A DNA stretch of 64,000 nt from Phyllobacterium brassicacearum. Lineage in GTDB: Bacteria; Pseudomonadota; Alphaproteobacteria; Rhizobiales; Rhizobiaceae. Both the position numbers and the translations under genes were made by a program. Shown here piece by piece: positions 1 through 9,699 of the stretch. The DNA lies in assembly GCF_003010955.1 (NCBI RefSeq), contig NZ_PGGO01000008.1:1-64000 (forward strand), read 5' to 3'. Numbering within the stretch: position 1 is the first letter of the stretch; every line of letters starts with the position of its first letter. The notes below the pieces were generated by a model. It ran no database searches. It had not been told where the DNA came from and saw only the letters and a list, made by a program, of their open reading frames with translations.

Positions 1-502
1 CCAGTGGTCATGTGCGACCACACACAAAGGCCGCACATATGGAAGCAAGCGATCTGATCAAAAAAAATCTGCAGAAAACACTTGCAAGCGGGAGCCGTCC
101 ACATATGGGAACTGCTTCCGGAGCCGTTCGAAGTGGGAGAAGGACCGGCGCCTCCGATGGCGGGTAACGGGCCCGCTGTCCGGGGAAGTTCCGTCCAAGG
201 GTTCCCCTGCCGGTACTATGACCGGCGCGTGCTGGACGAGCACTCTAAGGGGCGCGTAGGCGACGCATGGAGTATCGCAAATGGTACTCCCCGATGCCGA
301 GGCCTCCCAAGCGGAACGGACGGGATGAAAAGTCGCCGGACGGGCGGTCTTCGGATCGCACCATTACTACCCCAAAGACGCGCTTCGATGACCGCCCGTC
401 TTCCCAACCACTTCAATGGCCAGACTCAGATGAGGGCGTGGCAAGGGGAAATCACACCCGGTTCTTTGACAACACGTCCGCTTGATCTGCGTTCGTTCAT
501 GC
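1..502. other. Intergenic stretch, no convincing gene
   Basis: No reading frame here has a ribosome binding site or recognisable protein features. An 11-bp inverted repeat (arms 339-349 and 390-400, GACGGGCGGTC/GACCGCCCGTC, about 40-nt loop) is the only structure I see. Its role is unknown. Confidence 0.5.
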
Positions 503-533
503 AAAAAATCCGGACGCCGAGACGTCCGGATTT
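503..533 (-). terminator. Rho-independent terminator of nrdJ
   Basis: Perfect 11-bp stem (arms 506-516 and 523-533, AAATCCGGACG/CGTCCGGATTT) with a 6-nt loop. Read on the minus strand it is followed by a run of T. It lies about 60 bp past the nrdJ stop codon, so it should end that transcript. Confidence 0.85.
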
Positions 534-594
534 GAAGATTCGTCTGCCTTCACAGCTGCAAACGGTCAAGGTGTTGCCGCGTTAGCAACATCAA

Positions 595-3500
595 TCAACT
601 GCAGCCGCTTGTTGCACCGCAGGTGTCGCACTTCAAACAGGTGCCATTACGCACCATCGTGAAGTTGGAGCACTCCGAGCAGCTGTCGCCCGTATAACCC
701 TGCATCATCGACTTGATGCGGCGGTCGGACAGTACCTTCTTTGCCTCGGCCTTGGCTTCTTCAGCTGCGGCTTCTGCATCGGTGTTGTCGAACAGGGCAG
801 CGGCTGCATTCGACTCGGCTTCGGTCTGGTCCTTGGCGCGCTCCTCATAGTCCCGCTTGAAGGCGGTGGACTCCTGAGGCATGGCGGCAATTGCCGGCTT
901 GGCGGCGATTGCAGTGGCGGCGCGGCTGGTGAGGGTCGTGACATTTGATGACGCAGTTGCCTTCGGCGCACTTGACACGCCTGTTCCCCCTGCGCTGCTA
1001 AAACCCTTGGGATCAGCCTTGCCCGGTGAAACCACCTTCAGCGAAGCACCCCGTGTCAGGCCCTTGGAGACCGGTTCCGCCTTGCCTTCGGAGATACCGC
1101 GACCAAGCGAGGTGTTGGAAAAATCCGACTGATCAACATGGGCAAGGTCGTGACGATCGAGATAGGAGACAGCCAGTTCACGGAACAGGTAGTCGAGAAT
1201 CGATGTCGCGTTCTTGATTGCATCATTGCCCTGAACCATCCCTGCCGGTTCGAATTTGGTGAACGTGAATGCCTCCACATATTCTTCCAGCGGCACGCCG
1301 TATTGCAGACCAAGCGAGATGGCGATGGCGAAGTTGTTCATCATTGCGCGGAAGGCGGCGCCTTCCTTGTGCATGTCGATGAAGATCTCGCCGAGACGGC
1401 CGTCGTCGAATTCGCCGGTGCGCAGATAGATCTTGTGCCCGCCGACAGTCGCTTTCTGGGTATAGCCCTTGCGGCGGTTCGGCAGTTTCTCGCGATCATG
1501 GATGTATTTCTCCACGACGCGCTCGACAATCTTCTCGGTAACCTGCACGGCGCGGGCAGCGGCAGGGGCCTCGATATAAGCGTCGATTGCTTCATCCTCA
1601 TCTTCGTCTTCATCAGCAAGCAGTGAGGAATTCAGCGGCTGTGACAGTTTCGAACCATCGCGATAAAGCGCGTTGGCCTTCAATGCCAGCTTCCAGGAGA
1701 GCATATAGGCGGACTTGCAGTCGTCGACCGTTGCTTCGTTCGGCATGTTGATCGTCTTGGAGATCGCACCGGAAATGAAGGGCTGCGCTGCAGCCATCAT
1801 GCGGATGTGGCTGTCGACCGACAGATAACGCTTGCCGATCTTGCCGCACGGGTTGGCGCAATCGAAGACCGGGTAATGCTCTTCCTTGAGGAAGGGCGCG
1901 CCTTCAAGTGTCATCGCACCGCAAATATGGATATTGGCGGCTTCGATTTCCTTCTTGGAAAAGCCGAGAGCCGGCAGGATCTCGAAGGAGATGTCGTTGA
2001 GCTGCTCGTCGGTAAAGCCGAGGACGTTCTTGGCGAAGTCTTCACCGATCGTCCATTTGTTGACAGCGAACTTGATGTCGAAGGCCGACTTCAAGGCCGT
2101 GTTGAGCGTGGCAATGATCTCGTCGGTGAAGCCCTTGGCCTTCAGCGAGCCGGGGTTGATACCAGGCGCCTGATTGAGGTTGCCGTGACCCACAGCGTAG
2201 GCCTCGATCTCGGCGATCTGGCTCTCGGAGTAGCCGAGCGTGCGGAGAGCTTCCGGCACGGCGCGATTGATGATCTTGAAGTAGCCACCACCGGCGAGCT
2301 TCTTGAACTTGACCAGGGCAAAGTCAGGCTCGATGCCTGTCGTGTCGCAATCCATGACGAGGCCGATTGTGCCTGTCGGGGCGATAACCGTGGCCTGCGC
2401 ATTGCGGTAGCCATGCTTTTCGCCAAGCGCCAAGGCCTTGTCCCAGGCCAATTTCGCGTGGGTGATCAGCTCCTGGTCCGGGCAATCGGCGGCAATCAGC
2501 GCCACCGGGTTTACGGCAAGGCCTTCATAACCCTGGCTCTCGCCATGGGCGGCGCGGCGATGGTTGCGAATGACGCGCAGCATGCTGGCTGCATTCGGCG
2601 CATAGCCCGGGAATGTGCCAAGCTGCTTTGCCATTTCAGCGGAAGTGGCATAGGCGACACCGGTCATGATCGCCGTGAGCGCTCCGCCAATGGCGCGGCC
2701 CTCATCGCTGTCGTAAGGAATACCCGACGTCATCAACAGGCCGCCAATATTGGCGTAGCCGAGGCCGAGCGTACGGTACTCGTAGGACAGCTTCGCGATT
2801 TCCTTGGACGGGAACTGCGCCATCATCACCGAGATTTCGAGAACGATCGTCCAGAGACGCGCGGTGTGCTCGTAACCTGCAACGTCGAACTTGCCGTCCT
2901 TGCCGCGATAGGTGAGGAGATTGATCGAGGCGAGATTGCAGGCCGTGTCGTCGAGGAACATGTATTCCGAGCACGGATTGGAGGCGCGGATCGGACCAGC
3001 TGCTGGGCAGGTGTGCCAATCGTTCATCGTGGTGTTGAAGTGAAGACCCGGATCAGCGGACGCCCATGCCGCGTAGCCGATCTTTTCCCAAAGATCGCGG
3101 GCTTTCAGCGTCTTCATGACCTTGCCGTCCTTGCGGGCGGTCAGGTTCCAGGTGCCATCGCTTTCCACCGCGCGCAGGAATTCGTCCTTGAGCGAAACGG
3201 AATTGTTGGAATTCTGGCCGGCTACGGTCAGATAAGCTTCCGAATCCCAGTCCGTGTCATAGGTCTTGAAGTCGATGTCCGTGTAGCCTTGCTTGGCGAA
3301 CTGGATAACGCGCTGGATATAATTTTCCGGGACCTGGTTCTTCTTCGCCGCCTTGATCTCACGCTTCAGTGCAGGATTTCTGGTCGGCTCGAAGCAATCG
3401 CCGTTGTCGGCTTCGCAATTGACGCAAGCCTTCATGATGGCGGCGAGATGCTGCTTGACGATCTTGGAGCCAGTGACGAGAGCTGCAACCTTCTGCTCTT

Positions 3501-4398
3501 CCTTCACCTTCCAGTCGATATATTCCTCGATATCCGGATGATCGACGTCGACAACCACCATCTTGGCGGCGCGGCGGGTGGTGCCGCCCGACTTGATGGC
3601 GCCGGCAGCGCGATCTCCGATCTTCAGGAATGACATCAGACCCGATGAACGGCCGCCGCCGGAGAGTTTTTCGCCTTCGCCGCGCAGATAAGAGAAGTTT
3701 GAACCGGTGCCGGAGCCGTATTTGAACAGGCGTGCTTCGCGCACCCACAGGTCCATAATGCCGCCATCATTGACCAGATCGTCGGCAACGGACTGGATGA
3801 AGCAGGCGTGCGGCTGCGGATGTTCGTAGGAAGATTTGGATTTGGTCAGCTTGCCGGTTTCCGGGTCGACGTAATAGTGGCCCTGTCCCGGACCATCGAT
3901 ACCATAAGCCCAATGCAAGCCGGTGTTGAACCACTGCGGTGAGTTCGGAGCGACACGCTGGGTTGCAAGCATGTAGGCTAGTTCGTCGCGGAAGGCGAGT
4001 GCGTCGGCTTCGCTATCGAAATACTTGCCCTTCCACCCCCAGTAGGTCCAGGTGCCGGCGAGGCGATCAAAAACCTGGCGGGCATCCATCTCGGAACCGT
4101 ACCGTTCATCGGCGGGAAGAGCAGCCAGGGCTTCTTCGTCGGGTACCGAACGCCAGAGCCAGGAAGGTACCGAATTTTCCTCGACCTTCTTCAACCGTGC
4201 CGGCACACCTGCCTTGCGGAAATACTTCTGTGCCAGAATATCGGCGGCCACCTGACTGAACTGGGCCGGGACATCGATATTCTCCAGGCGGAACACGACA
4301 GATCCGTCCGGATTTTTGATCTCACTCGTCGCTACGCGAAATTCGATCTCCGCATAGGCAGACTGGTTCTCTTTGGTAAAACGCCGTTCGATCCGCAT
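595..4398 (-). CDS. nrdJ: Vitamin B12-dependent (class II) ribonucleotide reductase
   Basis: Makes deoxyribonucleotides from ribonucleotides using adenosylcobalamin, in the cytosol and without need for oxygen. The 1267-aa length is normal for rhizobial NrdJ. Visible marks are the first active-site cysteine in HACFIQS (C199), the glycine-rich GSGTGSNFS loop just after it, the NPCSE motif carrying the thiyl-radical cysteine near residue 475, and a C-terminal cysteine-rich tail (CSEC...CLKCDTC) that would shuttle electrons or bind zinc. The start MRIERRFT is the family N-terminus. The gene stands alone, with NrdR-like boxes upstream and a terminator downstream. The long frames antisense to it are shadows. 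Identification is firm. Confidence 0.98.
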   Translation of the reverse strand: MRIERRFTKENQSAYAEIEFRVATSEIKNPDGSVVFRLENIDVPAQFSQVAADILAQKYFRKAGVPARLKKVEENSVPSWLWRSVPDEEALAALPADERYGSEMDARQVFDRLAGTWTYWGWKGKYFDSEADALAFRDELAYMLATQRVAPNSPQWFNTGLHWAYGIDGPGQGHYYVDPETGKLTKSKSSYEHPQPHACFIQSVADDLVNDGGIMDLWVREARLFKYGSGTGSNFSYLRGEGEKLSGGGRSSGLMSFLKIGDRAAGAIKSGGTTRRAAKMVVVDVDHPDIEEYIDWKVKEEQKVAALVTGSKIVKQHLAAIMKACVNCEADNGDCFEPTRNPALKREIKAAKKNQVPENYIQRVIQFAKQGYTDIDFKTYDTDWDSEAYLTVAGQNSNNSVSLKDEFLRAVESDGTWNLTARKDGKVMKTLKARDLWEKIGYAAWASADPGLHFNTTMNDWHTCPAAGPIRASNPCSEYMFLDDTACNLASINLLTYRGKDGKFDVAGYEHTARLWTIVLEISVMMAQFPSKEIAKLSYEYRTLGLGYANIGGLLMTSGIPYDSDEGRAIGGALTAIMTGVAYATSAEMAKQLGTFPGYAPNAASMLRVIRNHRRAAHGESQGYEGLAVNPVALIAADCPDQELITHAKLAWDKALALGEKHGYRNAQATVIAPTGTIGLVMDCDTTGIEPDFALVKFKKLAGGGYFKIINRAVPEALRTLGYSESQIAEIEAYAVGHGNLNQAPGINPGSLKAKGFTDEIIATLNTALKSAFDIKFAVNKWTIGEDFAKNVLGFTDEQLNDISFEILPALGFSKKEIEAANIHICGAMTLEGAPFLKEEHYPVFDCANPCGKIGKRYLSVDSHIRMMAAAQPFISGAISKTINMPNEATVDDCKSAYMLSWKLALKANALYRDGSKLSQPLNSSLLADEDEDEDEAIDAYIEAPAAARAVQVTEKIVERVVEKYIHDREKLPNRRKGYTQKATVGGHKIYLRTGEFDDGRLGEIFIDMHKEGAAFRAMMNNFAIAISLGLQYGVPLEEYVEAFTFTKFEPAGMVQGNDAIKNATSILDYLFRELAVSYLDRHDLAHVDQSDFSNTSLGRGISEGKAEPVSKGLTRGASLKVVSPGKADPKGFSSAGGTGVSSAPKATASSNVTTLTSRAATAIAAKPAIAAMPQESTAFKRDYEERAKDQTEAESNAAAALFDNTDAEAAAEEAKAEAKKVLSDRRIKSMMQGYTGDSCSECSNFTMVRNGTCLKCDTCGATSGCS

Positions 4399-4412
4399 CT
4401 GTCTCGTCCTTG

Positions 4413-4428
4413 TCCCTATATATAGTGT
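4413..4428 (-). promoter_or_regulatory. NrdR-like box near nrdJ start
   Basis: On the minus strand it reads ACACTATATATAGGGA, 14 of 16 matches to the NrdR consensus acaCwAtATaTwgtgt. It sits 15 bp before the nrdJ start codon. NrdR is the ATP/dATP-sensing repressor of reductase genes, so repression of nrdJ is inferred. Confidence 0.65.
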
Positions 4429-4481
4429 CCCCTAGACGCCATGTGAAGTGCTGCGCGTCCATGAACACAAATCCGCCCTAT

Positions 4482-4505
4482 CCGGTTTCAATGGCTTGAA
4501 ACCGG
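4482..4505. promoter_or_regulatory. Strong hairpin in the nrdJ leader
   Basis: A perfect inverted repeat with 10-bp arms (CCGGTTTCAA/TTGAAACCGG) and a 4-nt loop, 84-107 bp upstream of nrdJ. No T-run follows on either strand, so it is not a standard terminator. It could be a leader structure or a protein-binding palindrome. Confidence 0.45.
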
Positions 4506-4640
4506 TCGCTTCACCCTGACCCGTCATCGATGCGGTCTCCCGCTTCATTTCCCGGCCTGGCGGCCCTTTTTTCTGACGCCTGTCGTGTGATTCATCGTTG
4601 ATGAGAGCGTCACACTATCTGGTACTCAATATAGGTGTAA

Positions 4641-4656
4641 ACACTAAATATTGTAT
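4641..4656 (+). promoter_or_regulatory. Second NrdR-like box
   Basis: ACACTAAATATTGTAT matches the NrdR consensus at 14 of 16 positions. It is 228 bp from the first box, whereas NrdR boxes usually come about 31 bp apart. The promoter proper may lie here, with the first box in the leader, or one of the two may be a chance match in AT-rich DNA. Confidence 0.5.
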
Positions 4657-4909
4657 TAAGGCGCTATTTACCCAACAAATATTTGCCTGTGTACACTCAG
4701 ATTTTTTGTTGCCAGATACAGCTATCCGCCGCCCGCGCCGATAAGGTACAAGGTCCGGAAAACACTGCACAAACTGGAGAAGAACCGGCTACTGACGCTC
4801 CGGTCACGCTACTAACGCAACGCCGCAGACCATAAAAAATGACTCGCACGCGAGCGTCAAGAAATAGTTTTTTACATATTTGTGACCGCAATATCTTGTG
4901 TGTCACACA

Positions 4910-4918
4910 TGTGGATAA
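4910..4918 (-). promoter_or_regulatory. Perfect DnaA box
   Basis: TGTGGATAA is the complement of the consensus DnaA box TTATCCACA. It is a single box about 510 bp upstream of nrdJ, with no cluster that would suggest a replication origin. DnaA regulates reductase genes in some bacteria, so a regulatory role is possible, but a lone 9-mer can occur by chance. Confidence 0.35.
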
Positions 4919-5032
4919 CGGGGAGAAACGTGGGGAGATGCTGGTACCAGCAATAGGTGTGGAGTCCGCGTTGCGAAGCCTTCACAAATACAGCGAACGA
5001 GTCATCAGTTGGGCAGGTGACAGGCGATACGC

Positions 5033-5515
5033 TTAGCGAACGTCTACCAATGCTGGATCGAAACCTGCAAGAAGAGCTTTGAGTTCCGGCTCTTCGACGC
5101 GCCGCACAGATTCCTCAACACTAAGCCACTCGAGTTTCCGCACGCCACGTTCTGGCCAATTCTTCTGTTGATGCGAAAAGTGCATCGGAAAGACATCGAC
5201 GATAAAATCGCCAACTTCGCCGTCACTCATGTCGTGTTTTGCGTAGGTATATGTGCCGATTGAAAAGGGGGCGATGTCGCCGCGCACACCGGCCTCTTCG
5301 AAGGCTTCGGCCCGAGCTGATTGAGCAAAAGTCTTGCCGATTTGTGGCCAGCCTTTAGGCAAAACCCATCGTCCCGTACCGCGGCTGGTGATCAGGAGAA
5401 TTTCAGGCTGGTTCTTTTTGACACGATAGACGAGTGCAGCAACCTGGCGAATCCTGCCGTCGGGCATTTCTATCCGCTTATCGACCACAATCTCGTCCTG
5501 AAAGGTTACGTTCAA
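5033..5515 (-). CDS. NUDIX hydrolase (diphosphoinositol-polyphosphate-phosphohydrolase-like)
   Basis: A 160-aa protein of the NUDIX fold, hydrolysing a nucleoside or other diphosphate-linked substrate that cannot be named from sequence. The WVLPKGWP entry to the Nudix helix is typical of the rhizobial DIPP-like group. The box keeps its first Gly, the E-x2-EE metal ligands (EAFEEAGV) and the final Gly, but its first Glu is Lys and the Arg before the first helix Glu is Ala. It is transcribed alone, divergent from corA. Confidence 0.85.
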   Translation of the reverse strand: MNVTFQDEIVVDKRIEMPDGRIRQVAALVYRVKKNQPEILLITSRGTGRWVLPKGWPQIGKTFAQSARAEAFEEAGVRGDIAPFSIGTYTYAKHDMSDGEVGDFIVDVFPMHFSHQQKNWPERGVRKLEWLSVEESVRRVEEPELKALLAGFDPALVDVR

Positions 5516-5586
5516 GGGCTCCGCTCATTCTTTGATCTTGCTTAAATGCGATTGTGAACCGATTCGTTCAAACAACAATCATCCAT

Positions 5587-5639
5587 CACTACTGTTCAGT
5601 GCTTAGATGCGACTTGTGACATTTTTTTGAACAGCAGTG
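5587..5639. repeat. Imperfect inverted repeat upstream of corA
   Basis: Arms CACTACTGTTCA (5587-5598) and TGAACAGCAGTG (5628-5639) match at 11 of 12 positions around a 29-nt spacer that includes a T-run. It lies between the divergent NUDIX and corA genes. It may be a regulatory site or leader structure; the sequence does not say which. Confidence 0.4.
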
Positions 5640-5771
5640 CAAAAAAATCACAATATTCTGTAACGATTTGAAAACAAATGGTTATCTCTTGTGGAAAAGT
5701 ATAGTCTAAAGGATAGCTGGAAAGCATTGGTTACAAAAGATAGTCTTAGTCAACGCTGCGTGGGAGTTTCT

Positions 5772-6800
5772 ATGACCTCATTCGAACGTGTTCGGCCATC
5801 TGCCGATGCTGCGGCTTCTGGAGATGAGACCGCCAGTATCATTGCCTCGTGTGCCTATGCCAATGGCAAACGGGTAGCGGATATTCCGATTGATGATGCC
5901 GGGGAATGGGCGCGCAAGGAAGGACACGTTGTCTGGATCGGGCTGCTGGAACCCGACGGGGAACTATTGCACCGCGTGCAAAAGCAGTTTGGGCTGCACA
6001 GTCTGGCCATCGAAGACGCTGAACACGCCCATCAGCGCCCGAAGCTCGAGCAATATGGTGACGCGATCTTTGTTGTTGCCCGAACGGCCCAGCTTATAGA
6101 TGGAAGAGTGGCCTTCGGCGAAACCCATGTCTTTCTCGGAAAAGGTTATATTGTCAGCGTTCGCCACGGCGCTTCCACCTCATACACCGCGGTTCGCCAG
6201 CATTGGGAAACCGCACCTTACGCACTGGCCAAGGGTGAGGATTTTGTCCTTTATGCTATCCTGGACTTCATTGTAGACAATTACATGCCTGTCCTGGAGG
6301 CCATTCACGACGAGGTCGAATCCATCGAGGATCGTGTTCTGGCCAAGCCAATGACCAGTGGTGACATCGAACGGCTCTACATGCTGCGCCGGGATCTGCT
6401 TCGCCTGCGCAATGCCATCGGGCCGCTTGTTGATGTCTGCGGGCGTCTCAGCAATACGGATTTACCGCAGATTCAGACGGCGATGCAGCCACTGTTCCGC
6501 GACGTTACTGATCATGTCCGTACGGTTCAGGAGAAGATTGACGGCTTAAGGGAGGTCCTGGCCTTTGCTTTCGAGGCGAGTCTGCTCGTAGGCCAAAGCC
6601 AGGAAACGGTTATTTCGAAGCGGCTAGCCTCCTGGGCGGCCATTTTGGCCGTGCCGACTGCAATCGCCGGCATTTACGGCATGAATTTCAAACATATGCC
6701 GGAACTCGACTCCCCGAACGGTTATTATTGGGTGCTCGGCGTGATCCTTCTCGTATGCCTGACCTTGTTCTGGCGGTTCCGCAAGAGCGGTTGGCTTTAG
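5772..6800 (+). CDS. corA: CorA-family magnesium/cobalt transporter
   Basis: Inner-membrane divalent cation channel of the CorA family, 342 aa. A long acidic cytosolic N-terminal domain is followed by a stalk helix and two C-terminal membrane segments, with the signature YGMNF at the end of the first. The short basic tail (RFRKSGWL) is typical. An in-frame GTG at 5691 would add 27 residues, but the ATG at 5772 has a GGGAG ribosome site and gives the usual family start, so I chose it. Transcribed alone. Confidence 0.92.
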   Translation: MTSFERVRPSADAAASGDETASIIASCAYANGKRVADIPIDDAGEWARKEGHVVWIGLLEPDGELLHRVQKQFGLHSLAIEDAEHAHQRPKLEQYGDAIFVVARTAQLIDGRVAFGETHVFLGKGYIVSVRHGASTSYTAVRQHWETAPYALAKGEDFVLYAILDFIVDNYMPVLEAIHDEVESIEDRVLAKPMTSGDIERLYMLRRDLLRLRNAIGPLVDVCGRLSNTDLPQIQTAMQPLFRDVTDHVRTVQEKIDGLREVLAFAFEASLLVGQSQETVISKRLASWAAILAVPTAIAGIYGMNFKHMPELDSPNGYYWVLGVILLVCLTLFWRFRKSGWL

Positions 6801-6821
6801 AGCATCAACCCTCTTGAACCC

Positions 6822-7319
6822 TTACCCGCGATGCCCCTTGGTGATCGGTTCCTGATAAGTCAGGCCCATATCCCAAGGGAAATAGATCCAGGTGTCCTGT
6901 GATACTTCCGTTACAAAGGTATCGATGAGGGGGCGACCTTTCGGCTTAGCATAAACCGTTGCAAAGTGTGCCTTCGGCATCATCGCGCGGACAATTGCGG
7001 CCGTCTTGCCGGTATCGGTCAGATCATCAACAACCAGAATACCTTCGCCCCCATTTTCGAGAAGCTTTGAATCGACATCCTTGAGCACCTTGAGTTCACC
7101 TTGCTCGTCATACTCATGATAGGAAGCAATGCAGACGGTCTCGATCATGCGGATACCCAGTTCGCGGCAGATGATTGCTGCGGGTACGAGGCCGCCACGC
7201 GTAATTGCCACCATGGCGCGCCATTCGCGCTGCATGCCTGCAACGCGCCAGGCAAGGGCGCGGGCATCCCGATGAAATTGATCCCAAGAGACTGGAAAAG
7301 CTTTGTCGGGAAGGGACAT
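6822..7319 (-). CDS. gpt: Xanthine phosphoribosyltransferase
   Basis: Purine salvage enzyme joining xanthine or guanine to PRPP, 165 aa. The PRPP-binding signature [14 protein letters not shown] is clear, and the N-terminal [16 protein letters not shown] is typical of Gpt. The reading frame extends 49 codons further upstream, but MSLPDKAF at 7319 gives the family length. It converges with corA, with 21 bp between the two stop codons. Confidence 0.93.
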   Translation of the reverse strand: MSLPDKAFPVSWDQFHRDARALAWRVAGMQREWRAMVAITRGGLVPAAIICRELGIRMIETVCIASYHEYDEQGELKVLKDVDSKLLENGGEGILVVDDLTDTGKTAAIVRAMMPKAHFATVYAKPKGRPLIDTFVTEVSQDTWIYFPWDMGLTYQEPITKGHRG

Positions 7320-7484
7320 GGCGCGCACTCCATAAAATGAATACAGAAACAGCGGAAAATCCGCGTGGAATGCATTTCGCAATAGCGGGAAATGCAAGCC
7401 TATGGCAAGCGGCTTGCGCGGCTCGCGGGCTGTCATGGCAAGAAAGGTGTGATTTTTGCAGCTCACTGCAGATTTCCGACCGCT

Positions 7485-8327
7485 CTAGCGGGACATCAAC
7501 GTCAAGCATGGCATGTCGGCCATGATCGAGCTGGTAACTCCACCGAACACCCATTCCTTCAGACGTGACTGGCTGTAGGCACCCATAACAAACAGCGATG
7601 CATTGTTTTCGGCAATTCGACGCCGCAATATCTTGTCTGCGTATTCTCCATGTGACTCGATAGCATGGGGGTTAACGTTGACGCCATGGCGGCGAAGGGC
7701 ATCAGAAAGGGGCGTGCCGGGAATATCCATGCTTGGATCAATGGATTTCTTCGGATCAACCCAGACGATGTCAACGCTCTCCGCCTTAAGCAGCAACGGC
7801 AGCGAATCGAAGGCAGCACGAGAGGCTTCACGCTTGCCGTTGAAAGCAACAACAACGCGGTCAATTCTTTCCGGCAGCGCGGTCTTGTACGGAACGAACA
7901 GCACGGGCCTGCCACTCTCCATGACCAACGGATCGGTAACGTCGTTGACGCTGTCGGGATCGTCGGGGTCAGGTTGCCCGGCTATGATGATGTCGGCGCG
8001 CAAGGCACTCTGCGTTACGCCAGCCGAGGGGCTGCTGCTCTCACAGCGTACAATACGGAACTCATGAGAAATGGTGCCTTTGGCCATTTCCGCCTTGAAC
8101 AGCGCTGCAATCGCTTCCGAATTTTCCTTATGGCGTTGCTCATGCGCTTCGAACAGGGTCGTATCGGCAAAACCTGTCGGGTCAGCATAAACAATGGGTG
8201 AGGGGATGGTATAAAGGCCGATGATATGGGTACGGTCGCTCGAGGAAGCGATCAGTCTGGCGGCGCCGATAACCCGCTTTGCTTCACGCTCGCTGCGAAT
8301 GAATGCGATGATCGTGCGAAATGCCAT
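7485..8327 (-). CDS. Universal stress protein, tandem UspA domains
   Basis: A 280-aa protein with two UspA-like alpha/beta domains, residues about 1-150 and 155-280. The second ends in an ATP-binding-loop-like stretch (VMGAYSQSRLKEWVFGGVT). Such proteins are cytosolic and induced by stress or stationary phase, with undefined biochemical roles. ATG at 8327 is preceded by GGAGG at good spacing and is preferred over the one eight codons upstream. Confidence 0.88.
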   Translation of the reverse strand: MAFRTIIAFIRSEREAKRVIGAARLIASSSDRTHIIGLYTIPSPIVYADPTGFADTTLFEAHEQRHKENSEAIAALFKAEMAKGTISHEFRIVRCESSSPSAGVTQSALRADIIIAGQPDPDDPDSVNDVTDPLVMESGRPVLFVPYKTALPERIDRVVVAFNGKREASRAAFDSLPLLLKAESVDIVWVDPKKSIDPSMDIPGTPLSDALRRHGVNVNPHAIESHGEYADKILRRRIAENNASLFVMGAYSQSRLKEWVFGGVTSSIMADMPCLTLMSR

Positions 8328-8435
8328 ACCGGCCTCCATAGGTTGCTGCATCGTAGAATGTATCTGGCACTATTATACGCCCTCAATGCAACAATTGCTT
8401 TGTGTTTTCTGCAACTTGCGTAGATTCAACGCGCG

Positions 8436-9188
8436 TCAGCGGGTGTTGGCTGTGGCGGCTATTTGCTCCACCATATTCTTGACAGCGGTCTCTGCCGCAA
8501 CAAGTTTTTCGGCATCACGGGCGCGAATGACCAACTCCGTTGAAAACCTGCCACTTTCATATTTTGGATAGGATCCGATGATCGTATCCGGATGAGCTGC
8601 CTGGATATCACGCAACGGTACGGCAATCGCGCCTTCGCCTAAAGGGCAATTCACCGAGCGGGACAGCAACTGCTTCCCGACCCTCAATGTCGGAATGACA
8701 TTATCAAGCATGGCCTGAAAAACCGAAGGGACGCCGGCCATGACATAGACATTTCCTATATTGAAACCCGGCGCTGTCGAAACCGGATTGTCAATGTGGA
8801 CCGAGCCACGCGGCATGCGTGCCATGCGTTGACGGCTTTCGGTAAATTCAACTCCGCGAGCAGCATAATTGTCGCCCATGAGTTTCATTGCTTTGGCATC
8901 ATGTTCGCATGGGACGCCAAATGCCTTTGCAATCGCGTCTGCCGTAATATCGTCGTGGGTTGGGCCTATTCCACCCGAGGTAAAGATGTAGTCATAGCGC
9001 TCTCGCAGGGCATTCAGTGCGTCAACGATCCGATCTTCTTCATCGGGAACGATGCGGACCTCTTCAAGGTCAATGCCTACGGCCGTGAGGATATCGGCAA
9101 GATGGCCGATGTTTTTGTCCTTGGTCCGGCCGGACAGCAATTCGTCGCCAATGGCGAGCATGGCAGCGGTCACGACTTCATTCGTCAT
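8436..9188 (-). CDS. CinA/MoaB-type competence-damage family protein (COG1058)
   Basis: A 250-aa protein with the N-terminal molybdopterin-binding-like (MoCF) domain of CinA: GDELLSGRTKDKN near the start and the TSGGIGPTHDD motif. It lacks the C-terminal nicotinamide-nucleotide deamidase domain of full CinA, as is usual for this short class. Start ATG 9188 has a GGAGA ribosome site. It is the last backbone gene before the island, whose left edge begins 140 bp upstream of its start. Confidence 0.9.
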   Translation of the reverse strand: MTNEVVTAAMLAIGDELLSGRTKDKNIGHLADILTAVGIDLEEVRIVPDEEDRIVDALNALRERYDYIFTSGGIGPTHDDITADAIAKAFGVPCEHDAKAMKLMGDNYAARGVEFTESRQRMARMPRGSVHIDNPVSTAPGFNIGNVYVMAGVPSVFQAMLDNVIPTLRVGKQLLSRSVNCPLGEGAIAVPLRDIQAAHPDTIIGSYPKYESGRFSTELVIRARDAEKLVAAETAVKNMVEQIAATANTR

Positions 9189-9327
9189 CAGATTCTCCAT
9201 ATCAGGTACGCGACCGTAATTCTGCAAATGGAACGTCGCAAGCCATTTGCAGCATATCGATGGATACGTTTGCACCGCAAAACAACGATTGACTGAATCG
9301 CGCTTTAACCGTCGAAAAGCAAAGCGC

Positions 9328-9352
9328 GCGGACGTGGCGAAACTGGTAGACG
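9328..9352 (+). repeat. attL-like copy of the 5' end of tRNA-Leu
   Basis: These 25 bases are identical to the first 25 bases (acceptor strand and D-arm) of the tRNA-Leu gene starting at 32813, in the same orientation. Nothing resembling the rest of the tRNA follows. Placed between a backbone gene and phage-like genes, it is best read as the left attachment site of an element integrated in that tRNA. Confidence 0.8.
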
Positions 9353-9354
9353 TA

Positions 9355-9699
9355 ATGGGCGATTTCCTGTTGCGCCGTGAGTATCAGGGAATGGGTGATA
9401 CAATCGAGGCTGCGGCGCATCGAGCGCAAAAGAAATGGGGTGCTCCCGCTACCATTATTCTTCGCCTGCGCAACCGGCACGACATGAAAGACATGATGCT
9501 CTCGAGCTTCGCATCCATTGCAGAAGCCTATCAGAAGGCATCCGCAAAAGCTGACCAACTCTACGAAACTGAAAGAGCACGACATGCGCCTAATTCGAAA
9601 GCTCTGTGGCTTGCTGATCTTGTTGCCGGTCACACCGATGCAACGGATTTGGCTGGGGCCGCGGAGACCGAAGCGCCAAAAAAGAGGATCGTGAAATGA
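9355..9699 (+). CDS. Hypothetical phage-type protein
   Basis: 114 aa if started at ATG 9355, directly after the tRNA-Leu fragment. The frame stays open upstream to 9247, through the fragment and past the presumed crossover, so the shorter form is more likely, though its ribosome site is weak. The product is mostly helical, hydrophilic and rich in Ala and Lys, with no motif I recognise. It overlaps the next gene by 4 bp and probably heads the phage early operon. Confidence 0.6.
   Translation: MGDFLLRREYQGMGDTIEAAAHRAQKKWGAPATIILRLRNRHDMKDMMLSSFASIAEAYQKASAKADQLYETERARHAPNSKALWLADLVAGHTDATDLAGAAETEAPKKRIVK

Noticed and set aside
82-585. 167-codon frame at the left edge
   Set aside because: No ribosome site, odd composition, and it runs through the nrdJ terminator.
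1807-3633. 608-codon open frame antisense to nrdJ
   Set aside because: It mirrors a strongly conserved, high-GC gene and has no ribosome site or recognisable domain; a codon-bias shadow.
4839-5036. Possible small gene between nrdJ and the NUDIX gene
   Set aside because: The frame has no start signal and overlaps the DnaA-box region; no protein features.
9289-9317. TTGACT-based promoter left of the tRNA-Leu fragment, as the original tRNA promoter
   Set aside because: The -35-like hexamer is good, but no convincing -10 follows at 16-18 bp; kept only as a possibility.
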